The notes: generated from the letters alone by a model not told the origin. Counted from the stretch's first letter, positions 52,843-63,377 are shown. The stretch: DNA of 64,000 bases from Pinibacter soli (GCF_029961145.1 NZ_JASBRG010000006.1:112660-176659); one strand, 5' to 3'. A program made the numbers and translations.

Positions 52843-53736
52843 ATGCAACGCAGAACCTTTATCAAAAATTCAACGCTGACAGTTATCAGCGTTAGCGCTT
52901 TCGGAGCCTTAAACTGGAACGGGAAAAGCTTTGAAGGGGACACACCAACTACAACTGATATCCTCGGTCCCTTTTACAGACCTGGTGCACCGATGCGAAC
53001 CAATCTCCGGCTTGCAGGTTCAAAGGGAACACCGATTGTTTTAAAAGGAAAGATTTTCAAGGACGATGGAAAAACTCCTATAAATGGTGCGTTTGTAGAA
53101 ATCTGGCATTGCGATGAGGCCGAAGCGTATGACAACACATCTGACGACTACAACTATCGTGGCGGACAGAGAACAAAAGCAGATGGCGCGTATGAATTCA
53201 AATCTATCTTACCGGTTCCCTATAAAGCTGTCCCCACTATCGAATCGTCCTGGCGACCGGCTCATATACATATGAGAGTGTCGGTTGCTGATCAACAAGA
53301 CTTAATTACGCAGATCTATTTTAAAGGAGGAAAGTATGTTGACTCGGACAAATGGGCGTCTGCGCCACAGGCTGTCAACAGGATCCTTACCATGCGTAAA
53401 AATAATTCGGGCGAAAGTGAAATCATTTTTAACGTCGTGATGAGTAAAGAGATTCCGCTTGACAAAAAGGTTTACGACAAGATCACAGGTCTTTACGACG
53501 TCGGCGATAACAATTTTATTGAATTCAGTAAAAGCGATGACCTGCTGTTTATGAAACAAAATGGACAGCTCTGGGCAAGTTTGAAATACATCGGCAATAA
53601 TACATTTGAAGGTGGCATAGGCTATCCCAAAGTAACGTTTGCGTTACAAAAAGACGACACCGTAAAAGTGGTGGTCGTTACGGAAATACCAACCTTACGA
53701 ACGTACAACGGAATTAAATACCTGAAGTATAAATAA
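52843..53736 (+). CDS. Tat-exported intradiol ring-cleavage dioxygenase family protein
   Basis: A 297-residue protein. The N-terminus MQRRTFIKNSTLTVISVSAF is a twin-arginine signal. The dioxygenase core follows: TDILGPFYRPGAP, VEIWHCDEAEAYDN, YRGGQRTKADGAYEFKSILP, PVPY and RPAHIHMRV. The Tyr in AYDN, the Tyr in PVPY and the two His of HIH are the expected non-haem Fe(III) ligands. About 90 C-terminal residues (from IPLDKKVYDKITGLYD) form an extra beta-rich DUF3471-like domain not found in classical catechol or protocatechuate dioxygenases. A periplasmic aromatic-cleaving role is plausible; the substrate is unknown. The ATG at 52843 is set by the signal. Confidence 0.88.
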   Translation: MQRRTFIKNSTLTVISVSAFGALNWNGKSFEGDTPTTTDILGPFYRPGAPMRTNLRLAGSKGTPIVLKGKIFKDDGKTPINGAFVEIWHCDEAEAYDNTSDDYNYRGGQRTKADGAYEFKSILPVPYKAVPTIESSWRPAHIHMRVSVADQQDLITQIYFKGGKYVDSDKWASAPQAVNRILTMRKNNSGESEIIFNVVMSKEIPLDKKVYDKITGLYDVGDNNFIEFSKSDDLLFMKQNGQLWASLKYIGNNTFEGGIGYPKVTFALQKDDTVKVVVVTEIPTLRTYNGIKYLKYK

Positions 53737-54028
53737 CAATGCAATGACTATCATAAACAGATGGCCAGCACACAACATAACCTTTGTAAAATAGCGGCTG
53801 ACGAACTACATTTAAACTGGAATACATTTTTCAACAGCTGGAAGTAAATGACGTAGACGTTTACCAAATACCGCTACTTCACAAAGCTTCGCTTCGTTAG
53901 CCGTAATTTAAAGGCAGACTCCAAAAAAAGGAGCTGAGGTATTAAATAAAAATGCCCCCGAAATAAATTTTATAAAAAACTTAAATCAGGGTATTCATTT
54001 AAAAATAACCCAACACTCAATCGAACAA
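53737..54028. other. 292-base gap with no clear gene
   Basis: No convincing open frame. A short hairpin CTCC-AAAAAAA-GGAG lies at about 53920-53934, and AAATGCCCC/GGGTATTCATTT arms are near 53948-54002; these may mark transcript ends of the convergent genes. Confidence 0.35.
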
Positions 54029-54199
54029 CTATTTACTTTGTGCCTTTGCCAGAAGCTCTTCCAATCGGGCTTTTTCTTTAGGAGTTAATTTATCAGTGTC
54101 AAAACTCACAGAGCTTGCAATGTGGATGCTATTCTTATTGTTAACAGTTATTTTGTTTTTTTCTTCATGCAGTTTTAGAAGCCTTTCCTTTGCTTTCAT
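54029..54199 (-). CDS. Possible small protein of 56 residues
   Basis: A short frame starting MKAKERLLKLHEEKNKITV and ending LTPKEKARLEELLAKAQSK, highly charged with two likely helices. The start at 54199 is chosen because an earlier in-frame ATG (54241) would leave only 13 bases to the divergent AraC gene. No family recognised. It may be real since codon use and length look protein-like, but support is weak. Confidence 0.45.
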   Translation of the reverse strand: MKAKERLLKLHEEKNKITVNNKNSIHIASSVSFDTDKLTPKEKARLEELLAKAQSK

Positions 54200-54254
54200 T
54201 ACTTTCAGCATAACAACATGTAACCGATCTCCACATTTCAACTAATTTCCCCTC

Positions 54255-55076
54255 ATGCACCATCACCAGGAATATGAATCCCCTTCTGCACTCAGCGATA
54301 CCATAAAATGTTTTTGGTACGACAGAAGAGATGTTGGAGAAACGCTATCGAGTTACAATGCAATGCCTGATGGCTATGCCGAAATCATTTTTTATTTCGG
54401 AAGCCTTTACAACATTTCTCCTGATGAAAGTTTGCAACCACTGGCTTCTCCTTTTATGATGGGATTGCTCAATCAACCTGTTCCTTTTTCTACGATCAAC
54501 TGTTTGGAGATTATTGGCGTCAGGTGTTTTCCCTGGACCGTCTTTGATTTGCTGGGACTGCCTTCAAGTAAAAAAGCGGTGCATTTTTTTGAACATCCTG
54601 TTGCACAGCTTCAATCAACATTGAATGAGTTTGTGCGGAACGGCAAAATAGAAGAAGCAATTTCTCACCTGCAACAATACTTTCTAGATGCGCATTCGCA
54701 TGTTGATGGCAAAAGCATGCTTGCTAAAGCAGGCGTGGCTATGCGCAAAGCCAATGGCACGATGCCTGTAAGCGAAGTGGCCGCGGCTGCCCATGCAACG
54801 GTGCGAACGCTGGAAAGAAACTTCAAGCAATCTTCGGGTCATACAGTTAAAGATGTGTCTGGCTTAATGCGCTTCGAGCAGGTGCGAAATCAACTATGGC
54901 GCGATCCCTACTCTAACATTGCCGGATTAGCTGCCGAATTTGGCTATGCTGACCAAGCGCATCTGAGCAAGGAATTCAAACGTTATAGCGGTGCTACGCC
55001 TGCGGCTTTTGCACGAAAAGCAAAGCAATCAAAACTGTCTGTGAGTAAAGATTTTGTCGCATTTATACAAGACTGA
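54255..55076 (+). CDS. AraC family transcriptional regulator
   Basis: A 273-residue regulator. The N-terminal domain (residues 1-150: LSDTIKCFWYDRRDVGETLS, MPDGYAEIIFYFGS, GVRCFPWTVFDLLGLPS) is of the DUF6597 type often found before AraC helix-turn-helix domains. The C-terminal domain has two HTH units (VSEVAAAAHATVRTLERNF and IAGLAAEFGYADQAHLSKEF). Forty-one bases separate it from the TetX-like monooxygenase gene on the same strand, so it probably controls and is co-transcribed with that gene. Confidence 0.9.
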   Translation: MHHHQEYESPSALSDTIKCFWYDRRDVGETLSSYNAMPDGYAEIIFYFGSLYNISPDESLQPLASPFMMGLLNQPVPFSTINCLEIIGVRCFPWTVFDLLGLPSSKKAVHFFEHPVAQLQSTLNEFVRNGKIEEAISHLQQYFLDAHSHVDGKSMLAKAGVAMRKANGTMPVSEVAAAAHATVRTLERNFKQSSGHTVKDVSGLMRFEQVRNQLWRDPYSNIAGLAAEFGYADQAHLSKEFKRYSGATPAAFARKAKQSKLSVSKDFVAFIQD

Positions 55077-55114
55077 TAGCGCGGCCTTCCGGAATTTTGT
55101 GGTTCAATTAATAA

Positions 55115-56239
<1,125 letters not shown>

Positions 56240-56368
56240 CCGCCGCCGGGCAAAGCTTGGCCGCAAAGTCGTTGTGATAGTTTGTTTGCAGTATTGCGAT
56301 TCCTCGGCCCGTTGTGGATGGGTTACAAAAGCCGCTCGCATCCATCGGTTTTCTGTCAACAATTCAGA

Positions 56369-58123
56369 TTACATCGGTACCGGCGCATGTATCTTTCTTT
56401 CGAGCAAAATCACTTCCATCTTTTCTTTATCCAGCGATTCCAGAAAATCTTTGCTATAATAAGCAAATATGAAGTAGTTAGTATCCCTGCTCCTCACCAG
56501 CGCTGGCAGATAGGTAGCAATAAACTGCGGGTAGTCAAATATTCTTTTGTAAGAAGCGTAAATAAATGCGCCGTTCCTAAAGTCTGCTGTGTTTTCCGGC
56601 AAAATAAAATCAGCAGTATCGGTTACAACCTCTCCGCCGTAAAAAGTACCAACTACATCAGGCTTTAGTTTCCAGAAACCATTGATATCAAAAGAGGCGT
56701 GGTTCCGGAAGCCGTGTTTGATGCGTGAGGCGTGTGCCATAATGGTACTGTTGAGCCCCATCAGGTCAACGGTGTTTCCTTTGTAAGAATAGCAGAAACC
56801 GCCCGCCGCCAGCAATCCAATGCTGGGATATGTTTTGCAACTTTCAAATGTTTTGTTTGCTTTTTCCGCAATGGTTCTGCCGTTGTAGGCGTGGTTAAAA
56901 TCGCCCAAAATGCGATTACCAATAATTTTGTCTGGTGCAGTAAACTCAAACCAGGTAGACTTGGCAATGAAGAAAATAGCTGTTATTGCGCTAACTGTTA
57001 GAACGATGCCGGTACCACGGTTATTGGGATATAGTTTGCCTATCCATTTCTCCATAAAGGGAACATTCAGTACCGCTGCATAAGACAGCGGAATGATACA
57101 TTGGTAAAACCGTGCAAACTTAAAATGGTCGCCTCCGGTTAATATGGGTAAACACAAGCCAACGAATATTACGGCTATGAGTATGATTTGTACCTTGTCG
57201 TTGGCCGTCAGTTGGAGGTTTTTCTTTTCTTTTCGCCACTTATTCAAAAGTATCACCGAAAAAAATACAAGCATGGCCATTACAAACCCAAGCTGTGGGT
57301 ATCCATAAAAAAGTCTTGAAAAATAACGCAATCCCTCACCAATATTATCCTTTAAGCTACCCGACACCTTTGCGTAGTAAGTGTTGGGAAACGCATAGCC
57401 AAAATAAGACAATCGCCAACTTATTAGGCCAACCACCGTGGCCGCATACACAAGCAGAGGCAGAATAGATCTTGCAATTGCCTTTTTAACACCGTCTGCG
57501 GCCACATTCTGAATAAAGAATATGAAAATAAACAGGAGCGCAAACAAAATACTTTCCGGGCGGGTGACCACCATGGCGGCCAGCAGCAGGCTGAATGTAT
57601 ACAGGTTTACTTTTCTGTTCAGCAGGTAATAGTTACAAAGTTCGAGCGTTGTGTTGACAATAAGAAAAAGCCAGAAACCAGTTTCCATCAGCCCCAGTAC
57701 ACTCCATTCCATGAAGCCTAGTGGAAACAGCAGAAGCGTCATAATAAGAATATCTGTATAGGCGAGCTTTTGACCAACGGTACCGTTGCAGCGCCTTACA
57801 AACAGCAGCAATCTGTATACACCGATGTAGGTAAGTACAAGGTTGAGCGCCAGCAGCAGCCAGGTAAAACGTTCGCCCGATATTTTGTAGAAAAAGGAAC
57901 CGATGAGCGTCCACAGCAGGGATGTAAAGCCTTCCACCTTTTCTCCGCCAATATTCCATACAAAGCCGTGGCCTTCGGCAAAATGTTTCATGTACACAAA
58001 ATAGATGTTGGCATCGTCGATGCCGTAAGAGGGCTTGTCATAACCCCACCAGTAAACCACTAACGCAACGATCAGTGAAAAAAAGACAAACAGGGGGAGA
58101 GTTATTTTACTGTTCGAACGCAT
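56369..58123 (-). CDS. GT-C type membrane glycosyltransferase-like protein
   Basis: A 584-residue protein with about ten to twelve membrane helices in its first 400 residues and a soluble C-terminal part. The first extracytoplasmic loop YGIDDANIYFVYMKHFAEGH has the acidic DDA motif, and GFVWNIGGEKVEGFTSLLW follows. That arrangement is typical of GT-C enzymes using lipid-linked sugars. Acceptor and sugar cannot be told. It stands alone, convergent with the TetX-like gene and divergent from the oxidoreductase gene. Confidence 0.8.
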   Translation of the reverse strand: MRSNSKITLPLFVFFSLIVALVVYWWGYDKPSYGIDDANIYFVYMKHFAEGHGFVWNIGGEKVEGFTSLLWTLIGSFFYKISGERFTWLLLALNLVLTYIGVYRLLLFVRRCNGTVGQKLAYTDILIMTLLLFPLGFMEWSVLGLMETGFWLFLIVNTTLELCNYYLLNRKVNLYTFSLLLAAMVVTRPESILFALLFIFIFFIQNVAADGVKKAIARSILPLLVYAATVVGLISWRLSYFGYAFPNTYYAKVSGSLKDNIGEGLRYFSRLFYGYPQLGFVMAMLVFFSVILLNKWRKEKKNLQLTANDKVQIILIAVIFVGLCLPILTGGDHFKFARFYQCIIPLSYAAVLNVPFMEKWIGKLYPNNRGTGIVLTVSAITAIFFIAKSTWFEFTAPDKIIGNRILGDFNHAYNGRTIAEKANKTFESCKTYPSIGLLAAGGFCYSYKGNTVDLMGLNSTIMAHASRIKHGFRNHASFDINGFWKLKPDVVGTFYGGEVVTDTADFILPENTADFRNGAFIYASYKRIFDYPQFIATYLPALVRSRDTNYFIFAYYSKDFLESLDKEKMEVILLERKIHAPVPM

Positions 58124-58239
58124 TGGGCTGGTGTTTAGCAGGTGGTAAAAAGTTACTGGCTTAAATATAGGTAATCAATGTTGTTGGAGCAAACGAGTGG
58201 TTACAGAAACTCACTACCTTTAATCTAAAATAAAACACC

Positions 58240-59097
58240 ATGATCGCATTTTTAGGAATGGGCCTTTTAGGTTCAAACTTTACAAAGGCATTGATAAAAA
58301 AAGGAGAAAAAGTTAACGTATGGAACCGAACGGCATCAAGGGCGAAAGCATTGGAGTCAGTTGGAGCCAAAGCGTTTGACAATATTACAGATGCAGTAAA
58401 AGACGTGGATGTAATTCATATTGTAGTAAAAGATGACGCCGCTGTAAGTGAAGTGTTGGCTGCGGCTGAGCAAGGAATGAAACCCGGTGCCACCATCATA
58501 GACCACACCACCACTTCAGCCGAAGGCGCGGTGGAAAGAACGAAAGCGTGGAAGGCGAAAGGCTTTACTTACCTGCATGCACCCGTTTTCATGGGTCCGC
58601 AAAATGCACTGGAAAGCACAGGCGTAATGCTCGCTTCCGGTGATCAAAATGTGATTGCAAAAGTCGAACCGGCGTTAGCAAAAATGACGGGCAAATTCAT
58701 CAATCTTGGTCCACAGGAAGGGAAAGCTGCAGGCATGAAATTAATCGGCAATCTTTTCCTGATTTCATTGACCGGAGGTCTTACCGATATGCTTTCTTTG
58801 GCAAAGGTTCATGATGTTTCCTTTGACGACGTGAAAGAATTGTTCAACAACTGGAATCCCGGGGCAATGGTGCAGGCAAGACTACAACGCATCACCAGCG
58901 GCGATTATACCAATCCTTCATGGGAACTGAATATGGCAAGAAAAGACGCGGGCTTAATGATGAATGCTGCTTCGAAAGCCGGAGCACCATTAAATGTCAT
59001 TCCATCCGTTGCTGCAGAAATGGACAAATGGATCGAGAAAGGATTTGGCAATAGTGATTGGACAGTGATAGCAAGTGATGTGGTGAACGGGAAATAA
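58240..59097 (+). CDS. NAD(P)-dependent oxidoreductase, beta-hydroxyacid dehydrogenase family
   Basis: A 285-residue protein with an N-terminal Rossmann motif (IAFLGMGLLGSNFTKALIKKG) and the family blocks VDVIHIVVKDDAAVSEVL, IIDHTTTSAEGAVE and the catalytic lysine region AGMKLIGNLFLISLTGGL. The C-terminal helical domain includes WELNMARKDAGLMMNAA. Relatives reduce hydroxyisobutyrate, tartronate semialdehyde or glyoxylate; which is unknown. The next gene follows after an inverted repeat. Confidence 0.9.
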   Translation: MIAFLGMGLLGSNFTKALIKKGEKVNVWNRTASRAKALESVGAKAFDNITDAVKDVDVIHIVVKDDAAVSEVLAAAEQGMKPGATIIDHTTTSAEGAVERTKAWKAKGFTYLHAPVFMGPQNALESTGVMLASGDQNVIAKVEPALAKMTGKFINLGPQEGKAAGMKLIGNLFLISLTGGLTDMLSLAKVHDVSFDDVKELFNNWNPGAMVQARLQRITSGDYTNPSWELNMARKDAGLMMNAASKAGAPLNVIPSVAAEMDKWIEKGFGNSDWTVIASDVVNGK

Positions 59098-59104
59098 TAA
59101 CACC

Positions 59105-59168
59105 AGACCTGACAGGTTTTTCATGTTGCGCAACCAATAGCGCAATGCGGCAAAAATCTGTCAGGTCT
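59105..59168. repeat. Inverted repeat, 'AGACCTGACAGGTTTTT' family
   Basis: Arms 59105-59121 and 59152-59168 are reverse complements with one mismatch over 17 bases. Between them TTGCGC and GCGCAA form an inner stem. It lies between the oxidoreductase and tag genes, 7 bases after a stop codon. Confidence 0.85.
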
Positions 59169-59202
59169 TCAATTTCTATTTTCACTTTCAAAAAAAACCA
59201 CG

Positions 59203-59754
59203 ATGTCATATTGCAGCGCAATTGAAATGATGACCGGCGATAGAAAGGCTTTGCACAAAGCTTATCACGATAATCACTACGGCTTTCCCATTCATGACGA
59301 TAATGAGCTTTTCGGCAGGCTGATCATGGAGATAAACCAGGCAGGGCTTAGCTGGGAAACGATTCTTAAAAAAGAAGAAGCATTCAGAAAAGCATATCAC
59401 AACTTCAACATAAAAAAAGTAGCTACTTATACAGAGAACGACAGAGATCGTTTGCTGAACGATTCCGGCATTATACGCAATCGCTTGAAAGTAAATGCAG
59501 CAATAGAAAATGCGAAGACAATTGTGGCGTTGCAAAAAGAATTCGGCTCGTTTGAAAAATGGCTGGAGAGTCATCATCCTAAAACCAAAGAAGAATGGGT
59601 GAAGCTGTTTAAAAAGACTTTCCGTTTTACAGGCGGCGAAATTGTAAATGAATTTTTGCAGAGCATTGGTTATTTGCCCGGGGCACACAGTGAAAGTTGC
59701 GCGATCTTTAAGAAAATTCAAAAGACCAAGCCGTTGTGGATGCAAAAAAAGTAA
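59203..59754 (+). CDS. tag: DNA-3-methyladenine glycosylase I
   Basis: A 183-residue Tag, a helix-hairpin-helix superfamily glycosylase that removes 3-methyladenine. Zinc ligands are seen at Cys4 (SYCSAI), a His in AYHDNHYGFP, and the C-terminal PGAHSESCAIFKK (His and Cys). The substrate pocket DNELFGRLIMEINQAGLSWE and ILKKEEAFRKAYHNF are typical. Length is standard. It probably acts beside the unrelated MPG-type enzyme at 46177-46779. Confidence 0.95.
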   Translation: MSYCSAIEMMTGDRKALHKAYHDNHYGFPIHDDNELFGRLIMEINQAGLSWETILKKEEAFRKAYHNFNIKKVATYTENDRDRLLNDSGIIRNRLKVNAAIENAKTIVALQKEFGSFEKWLESHHPKTKEEWVKLFKKTFRFTGGEIVNEFLQSIGYLPGAHSESCAIFKKIQKTKPLWMQKK

Positions 59755-59801
59755 GTAAGACTTTTTTCAACACTTGGAATATACTAAGCCTTAGGTCCTA
59801 T

Positions 59802-59864
59802 TGCCCGTAGGGCATCGATATCAATAGAAAATCTAAACGAAAGTACACCATTGTCCGTAGGACA
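59802..59864. repeat. Two mini-hairpins of the GTA-loop type
   Basis: TGCCC-GTA-GGGCA (59802-59814) and TGTCC-GTA-GGACA (59852-59864) repeat the same GTA-loop design. They resemble the TAC/AAA-loop mini-hairpins inside 48417-48533. Confidence 0.75.
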
Positions 59865-59880
59865 TTAATCTGACAGGCGA

Positions 59881-59917
59881 GCAATTGCTCAACTAAACGA
59901 CGTAGAATTATTAATTG
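59881..59917. repeat. Remnant end of the MITE-like B element
   Basis: AATTGCTCAACTAAACGACG followed by TAGAATTATTAATT matches the terminal 35 bases of copies at 27092-27336 and 43060-43286. The inner core is missing here. Confidence 0.7.
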
Positions 59918-60018
59918 TTGAGTAGAGTTCGAACAATTCTTCATCAGTATACTTGTAATCAGTTACGTTGAAAGTTCATATCTTTTGAAAAATAATTTTA
60001 CCCAAAATAATTTTAACG

Positions 60019-61119
60019 ATGAAAGCTTTTTCAGCGCATTTCATGCAAAAAATCTTTGTCTTAAATATTCTTTTGATTAGTCTCTTTTATGCAAACCATT
60101 CGCAGGCGCAACATGTTCTACGTGTCGGTGTAGCTGGCCTTTCGCATGATCACATTCACAACCTGATGAATCAGTATAAAAAGAACCAGGTGATTATCGT
60201 AGGTATTGCAGAAAGCGATGGACAATTAGTAGATAAATACAAAAAACAATATGCTCTTCCTGATTCTATCTTCTATAAATCATTGCCAGAACTTTTAAAT
60301 CATGTAAAGCCCGATGCGGTGCTTGCCTACAACGCTATTTCGGAACATTTATCTGTAGTAGAAAACTGTGCTCCTAAAGGCATTCCGGTGATGGTAGAAA
60401 AGCCACTGGCGACAACGGTAAAAGACGCACTTCGCATTGAAGAACTGGCAAAGAAGTACAAAATACAGGTGCTCACAAACTACGAAACCACCTGGTACAA
60501 CACCAATCAGCAGATAAAAGAAATGGTAGATGCAAATGCTATCGGTGATGTGCGAAAAATGATTGTACATGATGGCCACCAGGGGCCAAAAGAGATTGGC
60601 TGTAGTGCTGCATTTCTATCATGGCTAACCGATCCTGTTAAAAACGGCGGCGGCGCCAGCAGAGACTTTGGTTGTTATGGAGCAAACTTAATGACATGGC
60701 TTATGAAAGGACAAAAGCCTGTTTCCGTATCGGCGATTCTTCATCACATCAAACCAAATGTTTATCCTAAGGTGGACGACGATGCGACAATCCTGCTGGA
60801 ATACAAAGACGCAACAGGCATTATAGAAGCCTCATGGAACTGGCCGTACAGCATTAAAGACTTTGAAGTGTTTGGCGTGAACGGTTATTTGCATGCGCTC
60901 AATGGCAACAATTTGCAACAGCGCATGAAAGACAAGTACGAAGACGTTATAGTAAAACAAGCCAGTTACACAGACAATATTCCATACCTGGGCGATGTGC
61001 TTTCCGGCAAAATAAATCCCGGAAGTGACCTTTCTTCTCTTGAAAACAACATTATTGTTGTGCGCATACTCGAAGCCGCAACGGAATCTGCCAAAACAGG
61101 AAAAAAAGTAATGTTGTAG
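60019..61119 (+). CDS. Secreted Gfo/Idh/MocA family oxidoreductase
   Basis: A 366-residue protein with a signal peptide ending near NHSQAQ (residue 30), then a Rossmann domain (LRVGVAGLSHDHIHNLM) and the EKP motif in PVMVEKPLATTVKDAL. The substrate domain includes GGGASRDFGCYGANLMTWL. Cytoplasmic Gfo/Idh/MocA enzymes oxidise or reduce sugars with NAD; secreted ones are common in Bacteroidota and may use tightly bound cofactor, as in glucose-fructose oxidoreductase. Thirty-eight bases separate it from the aminotransferase gene. Confidence 0.9.
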   Translation: MKAFSAHFMQKIFVLNILLISLFYANHSQAQHVLRVGVAGLSHDHIHNLMNQYKKNQVIIVGIAESDGQLVDKYKKQYALPDSIFYKSLPELLNHVKPDAVLAYNAISEHLSVVENCAPKGIPVMVEKPLATTVKDALRIEELAKKYKIQVLTNYETTWYNTNQQIKEMVDANAIGDVRKMIVHDGHQGPKEIGCSAAFLSWLTDPVKNGGGASRDFGCYGANLMTWLMKGQKPVSVSAILHHIKPNVYPKVDDDATILLEYKDATGIIEASWNWPYSIKDFEVFGVNGYLHALNGNNLQQRMKDKYEDVIVKQASYTDNIPYLGDVLSGKINPGSDLSSLENNIIVVRILEAATESAKTGKKVML

Positions 61120-61157
61120 CGATCAATTAACTTTGCACGCAAATTAAACTCCCTGAC

Positions 61158-62414
61158 ATGAGCAAATTAAGCGTTCTCGCAGAAGGACTGATAGGTTCTG
61201 AAATTGTGAGATTGGGCAATGAAATCAATGATCGCATTCGCAAAGGAGAAAAGATCTACAATTATACTATTGGCGATTTTGACCCTTCCATTTTTCCGAT
61301 TCCAAAGGAACTTGAAACCCTGATCATCGAGGCTTATCAAAAGCATTATACTAATTATCCACCGGCAGATGGTGTTTTGGAACTGCGTGAAGCTGTATTG
61401 GCTTTTTTGCAAAAACACGAGGGCCTGCAATATTCCAATAATGAAATAATGATTGCGAGCGGTGGACGTCCGTTGATTTATACGACTTTCAAAATATTGG
61501 TAGATAAAGGTGATAAAGTAATTTACGCCGTTCCCTCCTGGAACAACAATCACTATACAAATCTCAATCATGCAGAGCACTGCGTGATTGAAGCAACGCC
61601 TGAAAATAATTTCATGCCTACGGCAGCAGATATAGCACCGCACGTAAAAGGCGCTGCGCTTATTTGCCTGTGTACACCTCAAAATCCAACAGGTACCACG
61701 CTTCCAAAAGAAGAGCTTGATAAAATATGCCAGCTGATCATTGAAGAGAACGCAAGCCGGGGCGAGCACGAGAAGAAATTGTACCTGCTGTTCGACCAAA
61801 TGTACTGGACGCTTACTTACGGCGAAACCAAACACTACAACCCGATTACACTACAACCGAAAATGAAGGACTATACCATTTTTGTAGATGGTATTTCAAA
61901 AGTCTTTGCCGCTACAGGTGTACGCGTAGGCTGGTCAATGGGGCCGGCGCATGTTATTGCAAAAATGAAAGCCTTGTTAACGCACATGGGAGCCTGGGCG
62001 CCAATGGCAGAGCAAAAAGCAACTGCGGCTTACTTAAAACAAGATGATGCAATTGAGAGATATCTTACGCATTTCAAAAACGAAATGATCAACAGATTGA
62101 ACCTGATTCACGACGGCTTTGTTGCGTTGAAAAATAAAGGTTACGCTGTAGATGCCATCGCTCCGCAAGCCGCTATTTATCTTACCATAAAAATGGATCT
62201 GGCAGGTAAAAGCGTTGATGGAAAAACATTGGCAACACAATCTGATGTTACCGAATATATCTTAGGCGAAGCAAAACTAGCCGTGGTTCCTTTCTACGCT
62301 TTTGGTGCAGAAAAAACTTCTCCCTGGTACAGATTGAGCATTGGAACTTGCAAGCTTGAAGATATTAGTGAAATGTTCGGGAAACTAGAGGCCGCGTTGA
62401 GTAAGCTGAAGTAG
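61158..62414 (+). CDS. Pyridoxal phosphate-dependent aminotransferase, class I/II
   Basis: A 418-residue fold-type I aminotransferase. Marks: YTIGDFDPSIFPIPKEL, the NYPPADGVLELREAVLAFL block, the CTPQNPTGTTLPKEEL cofactor region, and the PLP lysine in VDGISKVFAATGVRVGWSMG (near residue 258). The C-terminal YRLSIGTCKLEDISEMF has the conserved Arg. It resembles aspartate-type aminotransferases; the substrate is not clear. It may be co-transcribed with the Gfo/Idh/MocA gene. Confidence 0.92.
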   Translation: MSKLSVLAEGLIGSEIVRLGNEINDRIRKGEKIYNYTIGDFDPSIFPIPKELETLIIEAYQKHYTNYPPADGVLELREAVLAFLQKHEGLQYSNNEIMIASGGRPLIYTTFKILVDKGDKVIYAVPSWNNNHYTNLNHAEHCVIEATPENNFMPTAADIAPHVKGAALICLCTPQNPTGTTLPKEELDKICQLIIEENASRGEHEKKLYLLFDQMYWTLTYGETKHYNPITLQPKMKDYTIFVDGISKVFAATGVRVGWSMGPAHVIAKMKALLTHMGAWAPMAEQKATAAYLKQDDAIERYLTHFKNEMINRLNLIHDGFVALKNKGYAVDAIAPQAAIYLTIKMDLAGKSVDGKTLATQSDVTEYILGEAKLAVVPFYAFGAEKTSPWYRLSIGTCKLEDISEMFGKLEAALSKLK

Positions 62415-62504
62415 GACATATACAACGCAGATTCTTATGATTGTGATGATTTGAAATGATTTTGAATTTGTAATTTGGACAGTTCGAGTTGAGTTGTGAA
62501 GACT

Positions 62505-62595
62505 GCTTGTCATCCCGAGGAACGAGGGATCTGAGTGTTACACCTGAAGTCTGTTTGGGAAAGTCACAAATCCCTCGTTCCTCGGGATGACAAGC
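62505..62595. repeat. Perfect 26-bp inverted repeat, 'TGTCATCCCGA' family (copy B4)
   Basis: Arms 62505-62530 (GCTTGTCATCCCGAGGAACG...) and 62570-62595 are exact reverse complements over 26 bases with a 39-base spacer. The outer MITE-like ends of B1 and B2 are absent. It lies in a 423-base gap (62415-62837) that also holds the terminator at 62656-62685. Confidence 0.93.
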
Positions 62596-62655
62596 GAGAG
62601 TCTTTAGTTTATTCGACCAGTCTTACCAGCACAGATATTAATTGTAGATCAAACG

Positions 62656-62685
62656 AAAATGGCTTCCGCCATGGAAGCCATTTTT
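62656..62685 (+). terminator. Intrinsic terminator-like hairpin
   Basis: AAAATGGCTTCC pairs exactly with GGAAGCCATTTT around a 5-base loop, with a T-rich tail (TTTTTCATTTTTTC). It could end the aminotransferase transcript, though it lies 240 bases after the stop. Confidence 0.8.
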
Positions 62686-62837
62686 CATTTTTTCTTTTTG
62701 AAAGAGTTCCTCCGTACAAGTGACATATTTTAGCATTGTAGCGACAGTTGCATTTTAACTTTTGATACACAAATAAAAGACCGAATTGAACAGCCTTAGA
62801 AGGGATGTTCATCTATATTTATCGTATGTGTCAAAAC

Positions 62838-63314
62838 ATGAAAAATAGCCTGTTCATACTGATTATTTCTTTGGCGTTCATAAGCTGCGGCGATAAAAAT
62901 TTGCCAGGCACTAGCAAAGAGAATGATCTTAAAAAGCAGAAAGAGTTTTTTAAATCCTTAGGACTCGATTCCGATAGAGCCGCCATTGATACGCCAGAAA
63001 GAATAAACCCTGACAGCGCATCGAAATTTAATGCAGTGGGGAGAGCTGGAAACTATTTTAGAGAAATGAAGAGACGAAGACCTGCAAATTGTTTTGATAC
63101 GCTAGAAATGCTGCGTAGGTCACCCAAGGAATACGATGAGTATCTTAAAAGTCTTAAGGAGAGGGCACGGCAAACACCGTTCGACGCAATTCCCGGTAAC
63201 AATCCTGATTTAGAATCTCAAGAGTTGCCACCCGGATATGAGTATATGATATTTAAAGACTCAGACTTACCAGATTCGCTAAAAATTCCTTTTACAATAA
63301 AGAAAAGAAAGTAA
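62838..63314 (+). CDS. Hypothetical lipoprotein
   Basis: A 158-residue protein with a lipoprotein signal (MKNSLFILIISLAFISCGDK, lipobox Cys at residue 17). The mature chain is charged and proline-containing (PERINPDSASKFNAVGRAGN; SPKEYDEYLKSLKERARQ; LPPGYEYMIFKDSDLP). The ATG at 62838 places the signal at the N-terminus; earlier in-frame ATGs would add seven or more residues. No family recognised. Ends 12 bases before a bidirectional terminator. Confidence 0.72.
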   Translation: MKNSLFILIISLAFISCGDKNLPGTSKENDLKKQKEFFKSLGLDSDRAAIDTPERINPDSASKFNAVGRAGNYFREMKRRRPANCFDTLEMLRRSPKEYDEYLKSLKERARQTPFDAIPGNNPDLESQELPPGYEYMIFKDSDLPDSLKIPFTIKKRK

Positions 63315-63326
63315 AGTGTTGAAATA

Positions 63327-63357
63327 AAAAATGGCCTCTATCGCTGAGGCCATTTTT
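63327..63357. terminator. Bidirectional intrinsic terminator
   Basis: ATGGCCTC / GAGGCCAT with a 7-base loop, flanked by AAAAA and TTTTT, between two convergent genes. It can serve both. Confidence 0.88.
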
Positions 63358-63377
63358 ATTTTTTATGGTACCAAACT

